Part shown: positions 1-9,318 of the stretch, in pieces
Position numbering within the stretch: the stretch's first letter is position 1
How the letters are laid out: every line of letters starts with the position of its first letter
Assembly (NCBI RefSeq): GCF_013372285.1
Contig: NZ_CP054301.1
Span: 3,314,001-3,378,000, forward strand
From: Marinomonas primoryensis
GTDB lineage: Bacteria; Pseudomonadota; Gammaproteobacteria; Pseudomonadales; Marinomonadaceae
Direction of reading: 5' to 3'
Length of the DNA: 64,000 bases
The notes under the pieces: model-generated
Databases searched by the model: none
What the model saw: the letters and a program-made list of their open reading frames with translations, nothing else
What the model was told of the DNA's origin: nothing
Made by a program: the position numbers and the translations under genes

Positions 1-800
1 TTTACGGCAACACACAAAGCGATTACCAGACGAAAGCTCTGTTGATTCAGCAAAACTTCGCACTAGATGACAAATACATCCTTACCCTTGGCGCACGACA
101 CGACGACATTGATGTTGATCAATTAAACTATTTAACAGAGACAAAATCGTCCAATGATTTTTCAGAAGACACGTTCCGCTCGGCATTCACATACAAATTA
201 AGCGATGAAGTCTCTGCTTACATTAGCCAAGTCGAATCCGTAGCGCCACCATCGGCGACGAGTACAAAAATTGTCCGCGGTGAGCAACTTGAAATCGGAG
301 CAAAGTATTCTCCAAACAATATGAATGCGCTATTTTCTGTTGCTATTTACGATCTTGAAAAAAGCAATGTAGAAACCGCGTCTTTCCAAAGTAGCGGTAT
401 TGTTCGTGAAGTGATTGGTAAAAACCAAGTCAAAGGTATTGATCTAGAAGCAAGAGCGGAATTAACAGAGAGCTTAAGCATCTCAGGTGGTTACTCATAT
501 ATGGAGCCAAAAATCACTGAAGATGATAACTACGAGGGTAATACCATCTCATACACGCCAAAACATTCTGCTTCTGTATGGGGCCATTACACACTTCCAC
601 GTCAAGACATGTCTGTAGGGTTAGGCGCTCGTTACATCGGCTCCTACTACTTTAGCAATAGCAATGATGCCAAAAGTGAAGCCGCTGTGATCGTTGACGC
701 CTCTTTTGGTTATGACATGACAAAAGCCACTCAACTTTCTATGAACATCAGCAATTTGTTTGGCAAAGAATACGTTGCGGGTATGGACCGCTTTTTGTAG
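1..800 (+). pseudogene. TonB-dependent siderophore receptor, 3' part, truncated by IS
   Basis: The reading frame is open from base 3, so the 5' part lies outside the window. The roughly 265 visible codons are amphipathic beta strands of an outer-membrane ferric-siderophore barrel. Near the end is 'NISNLFGKEYVAG', the conserved segment preceding the last strand of FhuA/FhuE-type receptors. The last strand with terminal aromatic residue is missing: after the Gly-Met-Asp region the frame runs into the IS3 end at 784 and stops at 800. The product therefore lacks the C-terminal barrel strand needed for outer-membrane assembly and is probably non-functional. The missing 3' end is not seen beyond the IS, so a deletion accompanied or followed the insertion. 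Substrate unknown. Confidence 0.8.
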
Positions 801-843
801 ACATCTCATAGCTATATAATAATAGGTAAAGATGAGGTGAATT

Positions 844-1146
844 ATGAGTGGGAAACGCTATACCGAAGAGTTCAAAATTGAAGCCGTTAAACAAGTAACA
901 GAGCGTGGTTATAAGATTGCTGAAGTGGCTGAGCGACTTGGCGTTAGTTACAAAAGTATGCATGATTGGATTGCTCGATACCGCAAACCTGAAGCAAGTC
1001 GAAAAGCGGAAGATTCCGCTCAGTCAGAGATCCAACGGCTCAAAGCGGAGCTTCAGCGGGTGACCGAAGAGAGGGACATTCTAAAGGAGGCCGCCGTGTA
1101 CTTTGCCGGGGAGTCAAAGAAAAGTACACGTTCGCCAAAATCCTGA
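844..1146 (+). CDS. IS3-family transposase OrfA
   Basis: A 100-aa protein with the IS3 OrfA pattern: an N-terminal helix-turn-helix (about residues 5-45, 'YTEEFKIEAVKQVTERGY', then 'AEVAERLGVS' and a W-x-A segment) followed by a leucine-rich coiled coil (about 60-90, 'EIQRLKAELQRVTEERDILK'). Active IS3 elements join OrfA to OrfB by -1 frameshifting near the end of OrfA. The OrfB frame here does continue from about 1120 with 'KYTFAKI', but it is destroyed downstream. OrfA alone cannot transpose, although it could still bind the element's ends. Confidence 0.85.
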   Translation: MSGKRYTEEFKIEAVKQVTERGYKIAEVAERLGVSYKSMHDWIARYRKPEASRKAEDSAQSEIQRLKAELQRVTEERDILKEAAVYFAGESKKSTRSPKS

Positions 1147-1740
1147 CTCAACGAACTAATTCCCTGTGTTGTCTTATGACCGAACACTGCAAGTCCATGG
1201 GAGCGGTTTTTAGCGGCTGGACCGCTAAAAGTCGACGAGAACGCAGAAATGACCAATTGCCGTTGGGGTAAATACATTGGCTTGAGAGTGGTTGTGTTTA
1301 CGGCTACCTGTCACCAAAGACCTAAAGAAAAGGAGAAGGTAGGATTTGTGGAAAGAATTGATCGTAGGGTGGTCAATGAGATCCAAGAGCAACAGCGAGG
1401 TCGGTTATTGATGCTTTACTCATGCTATTTGGCGGCGACGTCCCACAAAGAACTGGTGCACTCCACAAGGCGCTCAATATACCTCGAAAGATTGGCAAGG
1501 CATAGCAAAGATAATAATCACGGAAGCCCAGTATGAGCCGTCGTGGTAATTGCCATGATAATGCCGTTGCGGAAAGCTTTTTCTCATTTTAAAAAAAGAA
1601 AGAGTACACCATCGAACCTATCAAGCAGAAGCGATATGGTTCGTTGGGAATTTTGATTATATCGGTGCTGCCCCGCCAATCAAAAAGCGACACCATGGAT
1701 CCAATGATGGATTATCGCCACTGCAATATGAAAGCTTATT
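1116..1740 (+). pseudogene. IS3-family transposase OrfB remnant
   Basis: Piecewise translation in shifting frames gives OrfB landmarks: 'KYTFAKI' and a Cys/Leu-rich start near 1120, 'SRRERRNDQL' near 1230, 'CVYGY' near 1290, and 'MSRRGNCHDNAVAESFFS' near 1530-1590, which is the segment carrying the last catalytic Glu of the DDE motif. In-frame stops and frame changes occur throughout. The central rve region with the two catalytic Asp residues is not recognisable, so it has been deleted or eroded. Confidence 0.7.
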
Positions 1741-1786
1741 TTACAGACGTAGAAACTGTCTAGGAAACTGGGTCCATACCATATTA

Positions 1787-2587
1787 CTATTCATTCAAGT
1801 ACAGTTCCGCCATGCTATCCAAACGATTTTTCACTTCTTTCCAGTTCGGCATAACTTGGGTTAACAAACGCCAAAAGCGCTCGCTGTGGTTGTGTTCAGC
1901 AATGTGACAAAGTTCGTGCAAAATTACGTAATCGATACAGTCTTTTGGCGCTTTGATGAGGTGAGGATTAAGCAAAAGCGAGCCACGTGCCGAGCAACTG
2001 CCCCATTGTTTTTGCATGGGCAACACTCGAAAAAACGGTACGCCTTTGACCCATTGTGTTTCGGGCAATAATTGCATCAAACGCTCTTGAAACACCCTTT
2101 CTGCATTCGCTTGATACCAGTGCGTGACCAGTGCTTTCACACGAGCGGTTTTGTGTTCATCAAACTGACTTAACGTCACTAACAACTTGCCTCGCGTCAT
2201 CTTGATCTTTGGCCCTGTGGCGTAGTCTTCCACCACTTTTAATACATAGCGCTTGCCAAGATAAAATTGCATCTCGCCGCTGACATAGTCTTTGGGCTGA
2301 ACAAATTCCTGTTGGCTGCGACACGCGACCAAGGCATCCCAAATCCATTTTGCACGCTTAATCACGGCTTCATGAATCGCCTCGTTGGTGGCATCATCCG
2401 GCGCGATCACTTGCACCTCGCCAGAGGGAGAAACGCGAAGGGTAATTTTACGTTTGTTTGTCGTCGCACTTTCTTGTTTTTCAACCAAAGGCCGTTTTTT
2501 ACGAATCACCTCGTAGGCAATAGCGTCGTCGCCATAGACAAAGCTGTATTCTTCACTATCGCGTTCATTAGAATGAATGGCAGTCAT
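1787..2587 (-). CDS. YgjP-type M48 metallopeptidase-domain protein (DUF45)
   Basis: This 266-aa protein carries the zinc site of the YgjP/DUF45 family: 'VILHELCHIAEHNHSERFW' near the C-terminus (about residues 225-243), with the HExxH-like HELCH and a third His a few residues on. The upstream 'WGSCSARG' block is also typical of the family. The N-terminal half has the beta-rich YgjP fold. Proteolytic activity has not been established for the family. It follows hsdR by 27 bp on the same strand, and DUF45 genes are often the last gene of type I restriction operons. It is therefore probably co-transcribed with hipB-hipA-hsdR. Confidence 0.85.
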   Translation of the reverse strand: MTAIHSNERDSEEYSFVYGDDAIAYEVIRKKRPLVEKQESATTNKRKITLRVSPSGEVQVIAPDDATNEAIHEAVIKRAKWIWDALVACRSQQEFVQPKDYVSGEMQFYLGKRYVLKVVEDYATGPKIKMTRGKLLVTLSQFDEHKTARVKALVTHWYQANAERVFQERLMQLLPETQWVKGVPFFRVLPMQKQWGSCSARGSLLLNPHLIKAPKDCIDYVILHELCHIAEHNHSERFWRLLTQVMPNWKEVKNRLDSMAELYLNE

Positions 2588-2614
2588 AAAAAGGCTTTCA
2601 TAAAATAATTAACC

Positions 2615-5600
2615 TTAATGAGACGAACGTCTAAGGCGATTGTTTTGTGTCACATCCGTGATCAAACTTTCGGTTTTTTGCATACCTAATTCCTGATACA
2701 AAACAGGCAGCAGACCAAGTCGAATTTGGTTTTCCATCTCATGAGGGTTAATCGAATATTCCGCTACGGCTTTATGCACTACTTGATCTATCTTTAACGC
2801 ATATTCAATGCCTTTATCTTCGTTAAACGGCAACGCATTTGGATCGGCATCAGCAAACAAACCCAGCATCAAACCATAGTAAATTTGCACATTGCCACGC
2901 ACATACGAATCGAGCTGGCGGATTTTCTCTAGCGGAATCCCCGCCACATTACGTTCTTTTAGCTGCTCTTCTAAATCCGCAAACAGCATATATTGCTTAA
3001 TCGGCGCATCAAACATGGCGCTGGCCTTTTCGATGGCCTCTTTTAACAGCTTGGAGAAATATTCCTGAGCGTAAGGATCATCCGCCAGCTCTTGCTCTAT
3101 TTGTCGGGTCATGCGCCCAGTAATGGCGTCTTTTTTATTACGTGCTTCGGCGCCTGTCATCGGTACAGGTTGGCTATTGTTACCCAAATCCCCGACCCAA
3201 TACGCGCCTTTTGATTCACGAATTTCTACTCCGCCAATATGCTTATCCAGCAAGGCTCGAATGTCCTCTTCGTATTGATCGTAATCGATGGTTTCTTCTG
3301 CCGCTGCACGTACTTTCTGACGTAAGTCCGTCATGTTTTTCAGGGTTTGCTTATACAGCGCCCGTTTGTCATCAAAGCGTTCATCCTCAAAATACCCCGC
3401 CGATTGCAACGCCACCTTCATGCAACGAGCAAACGCCGACAAGGCCGCATAAAAATCATCACGTTTTTTTAAATTCACATCGGTTAGCTGACCATCAATA
3501 TTTTCGATTTTAACCGCCAACGCCAGGCCTAATGCAGTGAGGTCACTCTTATTCTGAACCGAATCAAAAAATGACCACAAGGTCGCGTACAAGCTCGGCA
3601 GTTTTTTGTACTCGGTCTCCATGGCGCTGTACAAGCCCTTGAGATCGTCAATATCAAAGCCCGCTTGCGTGCGCTTAGCAAGATCCTGATACTTCTCAAT
3701 TGTGGTGTCTAATTCTGTCAACACTCCACGATAATCGATCAAATAGCCAAAATCTTTGTCTTTGTATAAGCGATTCACTCGCGCAATCGCTTGAATCAAG
3801 CTATGTTGTTTCAACGGTTTATCAATGTACAAAACCGTATTTTTCGGCTCATCAAAGCCCGTCAGCAGCTTATCCACCACGATCATAATGTCTGGGCCGT
3901 CGTCCTCAGAAAACGCTTTAATAATCTGCTTGGTGTAGGTTTTCTCGTCCTGATTAACGACGTTGTTTTTCCACCAGTTTTGTACGATGTCCGTACTTTC
4001 TTTATCGACTTCACAATGGCCTTCTCGCGTGTCTGGCGCCGACATCGCCACCACAGAAGTCACTTTACCAATCTCATCCAACAACACTTTATAGCGAATT
4101 GCCGAGGCTTTGGAATCACATGCCAATTGCCCTTTTAAACCACGATGTTTGAAGTTTTGAAAATGGTCCGAAATATCATGAGCGATCAATTCTAAGCGAC
4201 CGTGAGTTTGATAAATCTGCCCTTGCTGAGCAAACTTACGTTTTAAGTCCGCGCGTTGTTTGTCGGTCAGCGTATCGGTAATGCGATCAAACCAAGCGTC
4301 AATGGCTTTGTCATTGGGGCTGAGTTCTGCTTTGCGTTCTTCGTACAACAACGGCGTAACCGTTTTGTCTTCCACCGCTTGTTGCATGGTGTAGGAATGA
4401 ATAATCTTGCCGAACTTGTTTTCAGTTTTATCGTCTTGCAACAAAGGCGTACCGGTAAAGGCCACAAACGCCGCTTTGGGCAAGGTTTGGCGCATGCGAA
4501 TATTGTTTTCGCCATTCTGGCTGCGGTGTCCTTCGTCCACCAGCACGATGATATCTGGGCTGTCGTTATAGCATTCCGGCAACGCCACCGCGGTGCCAAA
4601 TTTATTAATAATAGAAAAGATAATCCGCTCGTTGCCCCTGCCAATTTGCTGAGCAAGGCGCGCGCCATTGGTCGCCATCGCCTTGGACTGATCTTTCGTC
4701 GACAAAGCCCCGCCTGACATAAAGGTTTGCGATAACTGATTTTCCAAATCCACCCGGTCAGTCACCACAATCACCCGACACTTCGCCAGCTCAGGCAACC
4801 AGATCAACGCCTTGGAGAGAAACACCATGGTAAAGGATTTGCCAGAGCCCGTGGTATGCCAGATCACGCCGCCGTTACGAGCGCCTTGGCGTTTCGCATT
4901 AACAACGCCACCCTCTTCCACGCCATCATCAAAGGTGGTGATGCGTTCTACCAAGGCTTTAATACCAAACACTTGCTGATAACGCGCCACAATGCGCCCG
5001 TTCTTTTTGTCGAACAAGCTAAACAAACGCGTCATTTCCAGCAATCTGTCATGGCGCAACAAAGACACCAAAAGACGATCCTGATCCGTTACCAACAAAT
5101 CCCCACCCGCGATCAAAGCAAGATAGGTTTCTCGCGTTTTGCTCGGTCGATGATCGAACAAGGCATCTAGCTTGGCTGGCGAAAGCGGCGTGTTCTTCAG
5201 GCGTGAAAATGTCACCTCAGTGATCTCTTCTTCTTTCCACTTCGCCCAGAACTTGTCTTTCGTGCCACAGGTGCCGTACAAACCATCATCGCCATTAATC
5301 GATAACAACAACTGGCTGTAGGCAAACAAATGCGGAATTTGATCTTGAGCTTGGTTACGAATGCTTTGCGAGACGCCTTCCAGCACCGAGGATTTCCCAG
5401 CCTTAGCTTTCCCTTTTTGGCTGGACACTGGACGCTTCGCCTCGATCACCACCCAAGGCAAGCCATTCACAAAACACACAATATCGGGGATACATTTGCC
5501 CGTGCCATGGGTGTTTTCCACTGTCAGCTCTTCGGTAAAATGGTATTCGTTGTTGGCGGGCGTTTGCCAATCGATCATTTGAATGGTTGGGCTGTGTTTT

Positions 5601-5942
5601 TTTACCGTCGATAAACTCCGTCACCGTGATGCCATAGGTTAACGCATCGTAGAGTTTTTCATTGGCGGCGCTTAAGCCTTCGTTCATGGCAGGGTTGGCA
5701 AGCTGATGAACGATCTTATCAATCGATTCCTCTGACAAACTCCGAAGCTTGCCCAAATAGGAAAAACGCTGCTTGGCTAATACCTCACGAAGAACGTGTG
5801 GCAAAATCACCACAGAGGATTTCCCCCGCTGCGCCAAACAAGCACTTGGGGGAATAAACTCGTAACCCAAATTGCTCAACAGCGTCAGCGCGGGAATCTT
5901 CGAGCTGTGTTCTTCATTGGTATTGAGGCTTTCACCAGCCAT
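2615..5942 (-). pseudogene. hsdR: Type I restriction enzyme HsdR, frameshifted at a 7-A run
   Basis: HsdR cleaves DNA after ATP-driven translocation. The reading splits into an N-terminal frame (from ATG 5942, preceded by AGGA, 11 bp after the hipA stop) and a 987-codon frame ending at 2615. They join at a run of seven A (plus-strand T 5597-5603); with six A the sequence reads EFIDGKK-HSPTIQMIDWQ without a break. The restored protein is about 1108 aa. It has the nuclease D-ExK core ('IPDIVCF', 'VVIEAK', about D153, E167, K169), Walker A 'HTTGSGKS' (about 362-369), the DEAD-box variant 'VDEGH', 'AFTGTP' and the motif VI-like 'QAIARVNR'. A true frameshift, phase variation or a sequencing error all fit. 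No hsdM or hsdS is adjacent. Confidence 0.85.
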
Positions 5943-5952
5943 GCGTCCTGCC

Positions 5953-7188
5953 TTATTCAAACTTACGTTTTTTATCGTGTCGGAAATCTACACTTATCGC
6001 TTGTCGATTCATGCCTATCGCCACCGATTTTTCAATAGAGTCTTTCAAACCGGCCAACAAAGCCACTTCGTTAGAAATAGCCAGATACTCTAAAATGCCT
6101 TGGGCCGTGCTATCAATAATGTCTTTGGCATCGCGAATTCGAAACAAAGCCGAATCAGCCAACCCCAGCAAGGTTTTATAATCAGGAAAAACATGACTCT
6201 TTGCCAGCTTTAACGCCATTTTATCGTCAATGGTCTGATACATAACCGTATGAGTGATATCAAACGGTGGCGCGACAAAAATACGCGTCATGTCTGGTGT
6301 GTATTGCAGGGCAAAATTTTTCAGATGCGCGTCACCATTGCCAATAAGACAATTAAAAACAATATAGCGATACATTTTACGTACTTCATCAAGGCTATTA
6401 GTGTACATAAACGTCGCTTTCAACAGCGCTTCGTAGCTGCCATTGTATTTTGCGTCTGGCGAGTTGGGCTTTCTCAGCAAGGTGGTAAAATCTTCGTAGC
6501 CCAAACTCTCGCCATTGGGTTTATCAAAACGCTCAACCACAAACGTATCTAAGTTTTCTGACAAATAGGTGTTAGGCGGCGCCAAACCACAAAATCTTGC
6601 CGCTTCCATACAAACAAATTCATTCACTGTTAACAGCGTAAACTCAGCATCAAACGATTTAACGATCAGATCTTTCTGCTGTAAGGTTCGCCCCGTCGAT
6701 AAGCTGGCGTTCGGAATACTCACCTTAGGCTGCACACCGGCCAAACTATTGCGTAGATAATATTTTTCCAATAACTGCGGAAACAAAGGCTGCTTTCCCT
6801 GATACTGCAAAATATCATCCAAACCTACTGGTTCCAGCTCGGGCAACGCCAACTCGCTACGATAAGACAAGCGACCAATGCCATTCTCGCCTTGCAGCGC
6901 TAACAAATACATATCGTCAACCCGAGCATAACGCGCCAGCTTTTCCGCAATGAAACGGCGATTAAATCCTTCGGGAAGATTTTGAGAAAAAATAGGATGC
7001 AAGGTACCAGAAGAATAGCCGTCCAAACTTGGCTTGGTCATAGTCAGAGAAACAAAACGCTCTGTTTGACTAGGTTGATAATGATGCCTAGACGCATTGG
7101 TCAGCAAACCAAGCTCGTGACCTTCCGCGCAAACCGTGAGTTTGTCGATGCTATGGGGGAAAACAATAGACTCAGTGTCAGCGGACAT
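5953..7188 (-). CDS. hipA: HipA-family Ser/Thr kinase toxin
   Basis: A 411-aa toxin kinase. In E. coli, HipA phosphorylates glutamyl-tRNA synthetase to cause persistence; the target here is unknown. It has an N-terminal HipA_N region (about 40-115), the P-loop-region motif 'AGVQPKVSI' (about 150-158), the catalytic loop 'NGDAHLKN' (about D286, N291) and a DFG-equivalent 'FDI' (about D310). All kinase residues are present, so it looks active. The start ATG shares one base with the hipB stop (TGATG), giving translational coupling. The stop lies 11 bp before the preferred hsdR start, so toxin and restriction subunit appear to share a transcript. Confidence 0.92.
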   Translation of the reverse strand: MSADTESIVFPHSIDKLTVCAEGHELGLLTNASRHHYQPSQTERFVSLTMTKPSLDGYSSGTLHPIFSQNLPEGFNRRFIAEKLARYARVDDMYLLALQGENGIGRLSYRSELALPELEPVGLDDILQYQGKQPLFPQLLEKYYLRNSLAGVQPKVSIPNASLSTGRTLQQKDLIVKSFDAEFTLLTVNEFVCMEAARFCGLAPPNTYLSENLDTFVVERFDKPNGESLGYEDFTTLLRKPNSPDAKYNGSYEALLKATFMYTNSLDEVRKMYRYIVFNCLIGNGDAHLKNFALQYTPDMTRIFVAPPFDITHTVMYQTIDDKMALKLAKSHVFPDYKTLLGLADSALFRIRDAKDIIDSTAQGILEYLAISNEVALLAGLKDSIEKSVAIGMNRQAISVDFRHDKKRKFE

Positions 7189-7445
7189 CAGTCATCCTCC
7201 GCAAACAAGGATTCTATCTCGTCCCATTGGGGTAATTGGTGTTTTTTGGGGGTGACTTCTAAGGTTAAGCCGACCGCGTCTAGGTAGCGTTCGAGAATAT
7301 CTAACGAGCCAGTGAAACGGCCGTTTTCAATCAAGGACAAAGTCGATTTATTCACGCCTGTTTGTTCTGCTATTTGCTTTTGCGTTTTTTTCAGCGCTTT
7401 GCGGGCTGCGCAAATTTGCTCGCCGATCTGCTCTCGATTTGCCAT
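7188..7445 (-). CDS. hipB: HipB-type antitoxin and autoregulator
   Basis: An 85-aa XRE-family protein. The helix-turn-helix covers about residues 8-60 ('AARKALKKTQKQIAEQTGVN', 'STLSLIENGR') and is followed by a short C-terminal tail that would contact HipA. The frame is open further upstream to a possible start at 7652, but that extension crosses the palindromic operator and overlaps the opposing siderophore-gene remnant. I therefore choose ATG 7445, where the XRE domain begins. A start at 7463 is also possible. It is the first gene of hipB-hipA-hsdR-DUF45. The family neutralises HipA and represses its own promoter. Confidence 0.85.
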   Translation of the reverse strand: MANREQIGEQICAARKALKKTQKQIAEQTGVNKSTLSLIENGRFTGSLDILERYLDAVGLTLEVTPKKHQLPQWDEIESLFAEDD

Positions 7446-7482
7446 TCTGCCATCCAAAACCATGACTAACACATAGAAAATT

Positions 7483-7535
7483 TTGTTATATAGCGAACAA
7501 TATAGTTTAAATAGAAAAAGGTTGCTATATAACAA
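7483..7535 (-). promoter_or_regulatory. Probable HipB operator region
   Basis: A perfect 12-bp inverted repeat, TTGTTATATAGC (7483-7494) and GCTATATAACAA (7524-7535), lies just upstream of hipB. The left site extends to TTGTT-N8-AACAA (7483-7500), the same 5-8-5 architecture as the E. coli HipB operator TATCC-N8-GGATA, with different bases. The right site keeps only one clean half. Position and symmetry suggest autorepression by the HipAB complex. Confidence 0.6.
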
Positions 7536-7585
7536 ACAAATTAGACAGTTTAGCGCTTCTTCTGAATCATCACTAAGGTCCATCC

Positions 7586-8551
7586 ATGACACCTTGCTTT
7601 GATAGTAACGAACATTTAAAACTGCCAATGGCGATTTACTCGCTTGGGGCATCTCGTTACCTCCCCGCCGTTAAAATGATAAACAGTGGCTAAAGTGAAA
7701 AACTGTTACAGCAAAGCAAAACACTGGATCGCACGCTTGAGGAAAAACTGTTCCTTTGTGAAGAAGATAAATGGTGGGCATTTATGCCACCAGAGGCAAC
7801 CTTGTTTGATGACGCACCACGGCATTTATCGGCGATGATCCGCACCTACCCTAACTCGCTATTAAAAAATCCAGACATTCGCATTATGCCAATGGCGGCA
7901 TTGGGAACACCACTTCACGACTCCAAAGATCATTTCTTTGATGAATGGTTATCCTATCGAAACCTTAGCCAAACAAAAGAATCAGTTCTCATGCTTTTCA
8001 AAGAACTGGCCTCTTGTTTCTTTGATGTGAACCTACGTATGTTCCGAATAGGAATGCTTGGAGAAGCACACGGACAAAATGCTGTTTTCGTATGGAACAA
8101 AGGGCAAGCACACGGTCTACTACTTCGCGATCATGATTCTTTAAGAATCTATGTGCCATGGTTAGAAGCTCATGGGATGACGGCCCCCAATTATTGTATC
8201 AAGCCTGGGCATGCCAATACTCTCTATCATGACCGACCAGAAGACCTATTATTTTGGCTACAAACACTCGCTATTCAAGTCAATATGCGCTCGATTATCG
8301 ACACCTTGAGCCTCACATATAATATTAAAAATAACGAACTTTGGCAGGTGATGGGCTCTGAAATTCAACAGCTTATCAAACACATCGAATTTTCTGATGA
8401 CACTCGAAAGATGCTAATTCATGAGCTATTTGAATGTGAAAGTTGGCCACAAAAACACCTTTTATCTCCCATGATAGATCGCGCAGGTGGACCTGGCAGT
8501 ATGCCTTTTGGTAAAGGAACCGTCGTTAATCCATTTAGACAATCTTCCTAA
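7586..8551 (+). pseudogene. NIS siderophore synthetase (IucA/IucC family), 5'-truncated
   Basis: NIS synthetases join citrate-type carboxylates to amines or alcohols with ATP to build siderophores. Complete ones have about 600 aa; only the C-terminal half remains. From 7586 the frame reads 'LKLPMAIYSLGASRYLPAVK', typical of the family core, then hits TAA at 7691, and continues without a break from 7694 to 8551. Landmarks are 'EAHGQNAVFVW' and 'LLLRDHDSLRIY' of the nucleotide-binding core and the C-terminal helical domain up to 'VVNPF'. The 5' half is absent: the hipB promoter region lies there. Expression of the remainder (ATG 7784) is possible, but synthesis activity is not expected. Confidence 0.8.
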
Positions 8552-8625
8552 ATCCCTTCTATTCACGACTAATGTGCGTCCTGACTGTTATCAAGAGGCG
8601 CACAATTTTCTTTTGGACTATCAGA

Positions 8626-9221
8626 TGAAAGACGTATTTCACAACATTTCTACTTCGACATTGGGCCATTTAACGGACACTGGCTATTTGAGCGACATTA
8701 AATCACAAGTACCTAATCAAAAAATGGTAGGCCGCATTGTTACCGCTAGAATATACCCACCTGATGCAGGAATACTCAGAGAAGCGCTAATTAAAGCCCA
8801 AGCTGGAGATGCTCTTGCTATTGAGTGCGCAGTCAATGATCACTATGCCTGCTGGGGAGAGTTGAGAAATTTGGCAGCACAAATTAAAAAGCTTGCTGGT
8901 GTTATCATTGCCGGAAACATTACTGATATTTCGGCGCTACGATCCCAACCCTTTCCCATCTTTGCCCGAGGAGTGAGCGCACTCACCACCCGCACCAGAA
9001 CAAATGCTCAAAGCGGAGAAATTAATATACCCGTTACTCTCTCAGGCGTGATTGTTAAACCAGGTGATATTGCCATTGGTGATGACGATGGGCTCTTCGT
9101 ATTTTCTGAAAATTATGCAAATGAGGTTCTCAAATTAGCGCAAATAAAGGAAAGACAAGATCGAGTAAAGCGAAAAGAATTATTATCAAAGCTTATACCT
9201 CCCTCCTCTAAAGCAGTGTAA
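8626..9221 (+). CDS. RraA-like / HMG-CHA aldolase-fold protein
   Basis: A protein of about 198 aa of the RraA/dimethylmenaquinone-methyltransferase-like fold. It has the N-terminal 'ISTSTLGHLTDTGYL', the metal and substrate region 'AIECAVNDHYACWGELRNLAA', 'GVIIAGNITDISALRS' (the family more usually has Gly-x-x-Arg-Asp here) and the C-terminal 'VIVKPGDIAIGDDDGLFVF', typical of HMG/CHA aldolases and their non-catalytic relatives. The frame is open back to 8487, overlapping the siderophore gene; I prefer ATG 8626, where the conserved domain begins. It lies between a siderophore biosynthesis remnant and a siderophore receptor on the same strand. A role in siderophore precursor supply is conceivable but not shown. 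Confidence 0.7.
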
Positions 9222-9252
9222 ATATTGTAGAAGGAAATCAAAAACTATAAAT

Positions 9253-9271
9253 AATAATGATTATCGATTGC
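9253..9271 (+). promoter_or_regulatory. Putative Fur box upstream of the TonB receptor
   Basis: AATAATGATTATCGATTGC matches 13 of 19 positions of the Fur consensus GATAATGATAATCATTATC, with the left half nearly perfect. It lies 48 bp before the receptor start codon, as expected for iron-dependent repression. Confidence 0.7.
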
Positions 9272-9318
9272 GCTATTGTTACTATATCTTTTCACTAATT
9301 CGAAAAGGGGTTAATTGC

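Larger units (their letters stand above)
784..1776 (+). mobile_element. Degenerate IS3-family insertion sequence
   Basis: The left tip TGGACCGCTTTTTGTAGACA (784-803) and the inverted right tip ending at 1776 share TGGACC, a T-rich stretch and TAGACA, which defines imperfect terminal inverted repeats. Between them are an intact OrfA and an OrfB remnant with several stops and an internal deletion. Total length is about 990 bp against 1.2-1.5 kb for the family. The four bases outside each tip are also mutually inverted (GGTA/TACC), so no direct target duplication can be assigned. It truncates the TonB receptor on its left. Confidence 0.8.

Noticed and set aside
3142..5614. Plus-strand open frames opposite hsdR
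   Set aside because: They are antisense shadows of a strongly motif-supported gene and have no ribosome-binding sites or recognisable products.
7446..7652. N-terminal extension of HipB to 154 residues
   Set aside because: It would translate the palindromic operator and the antisense of the siderophore gene; the conserved domain starts at 7445.
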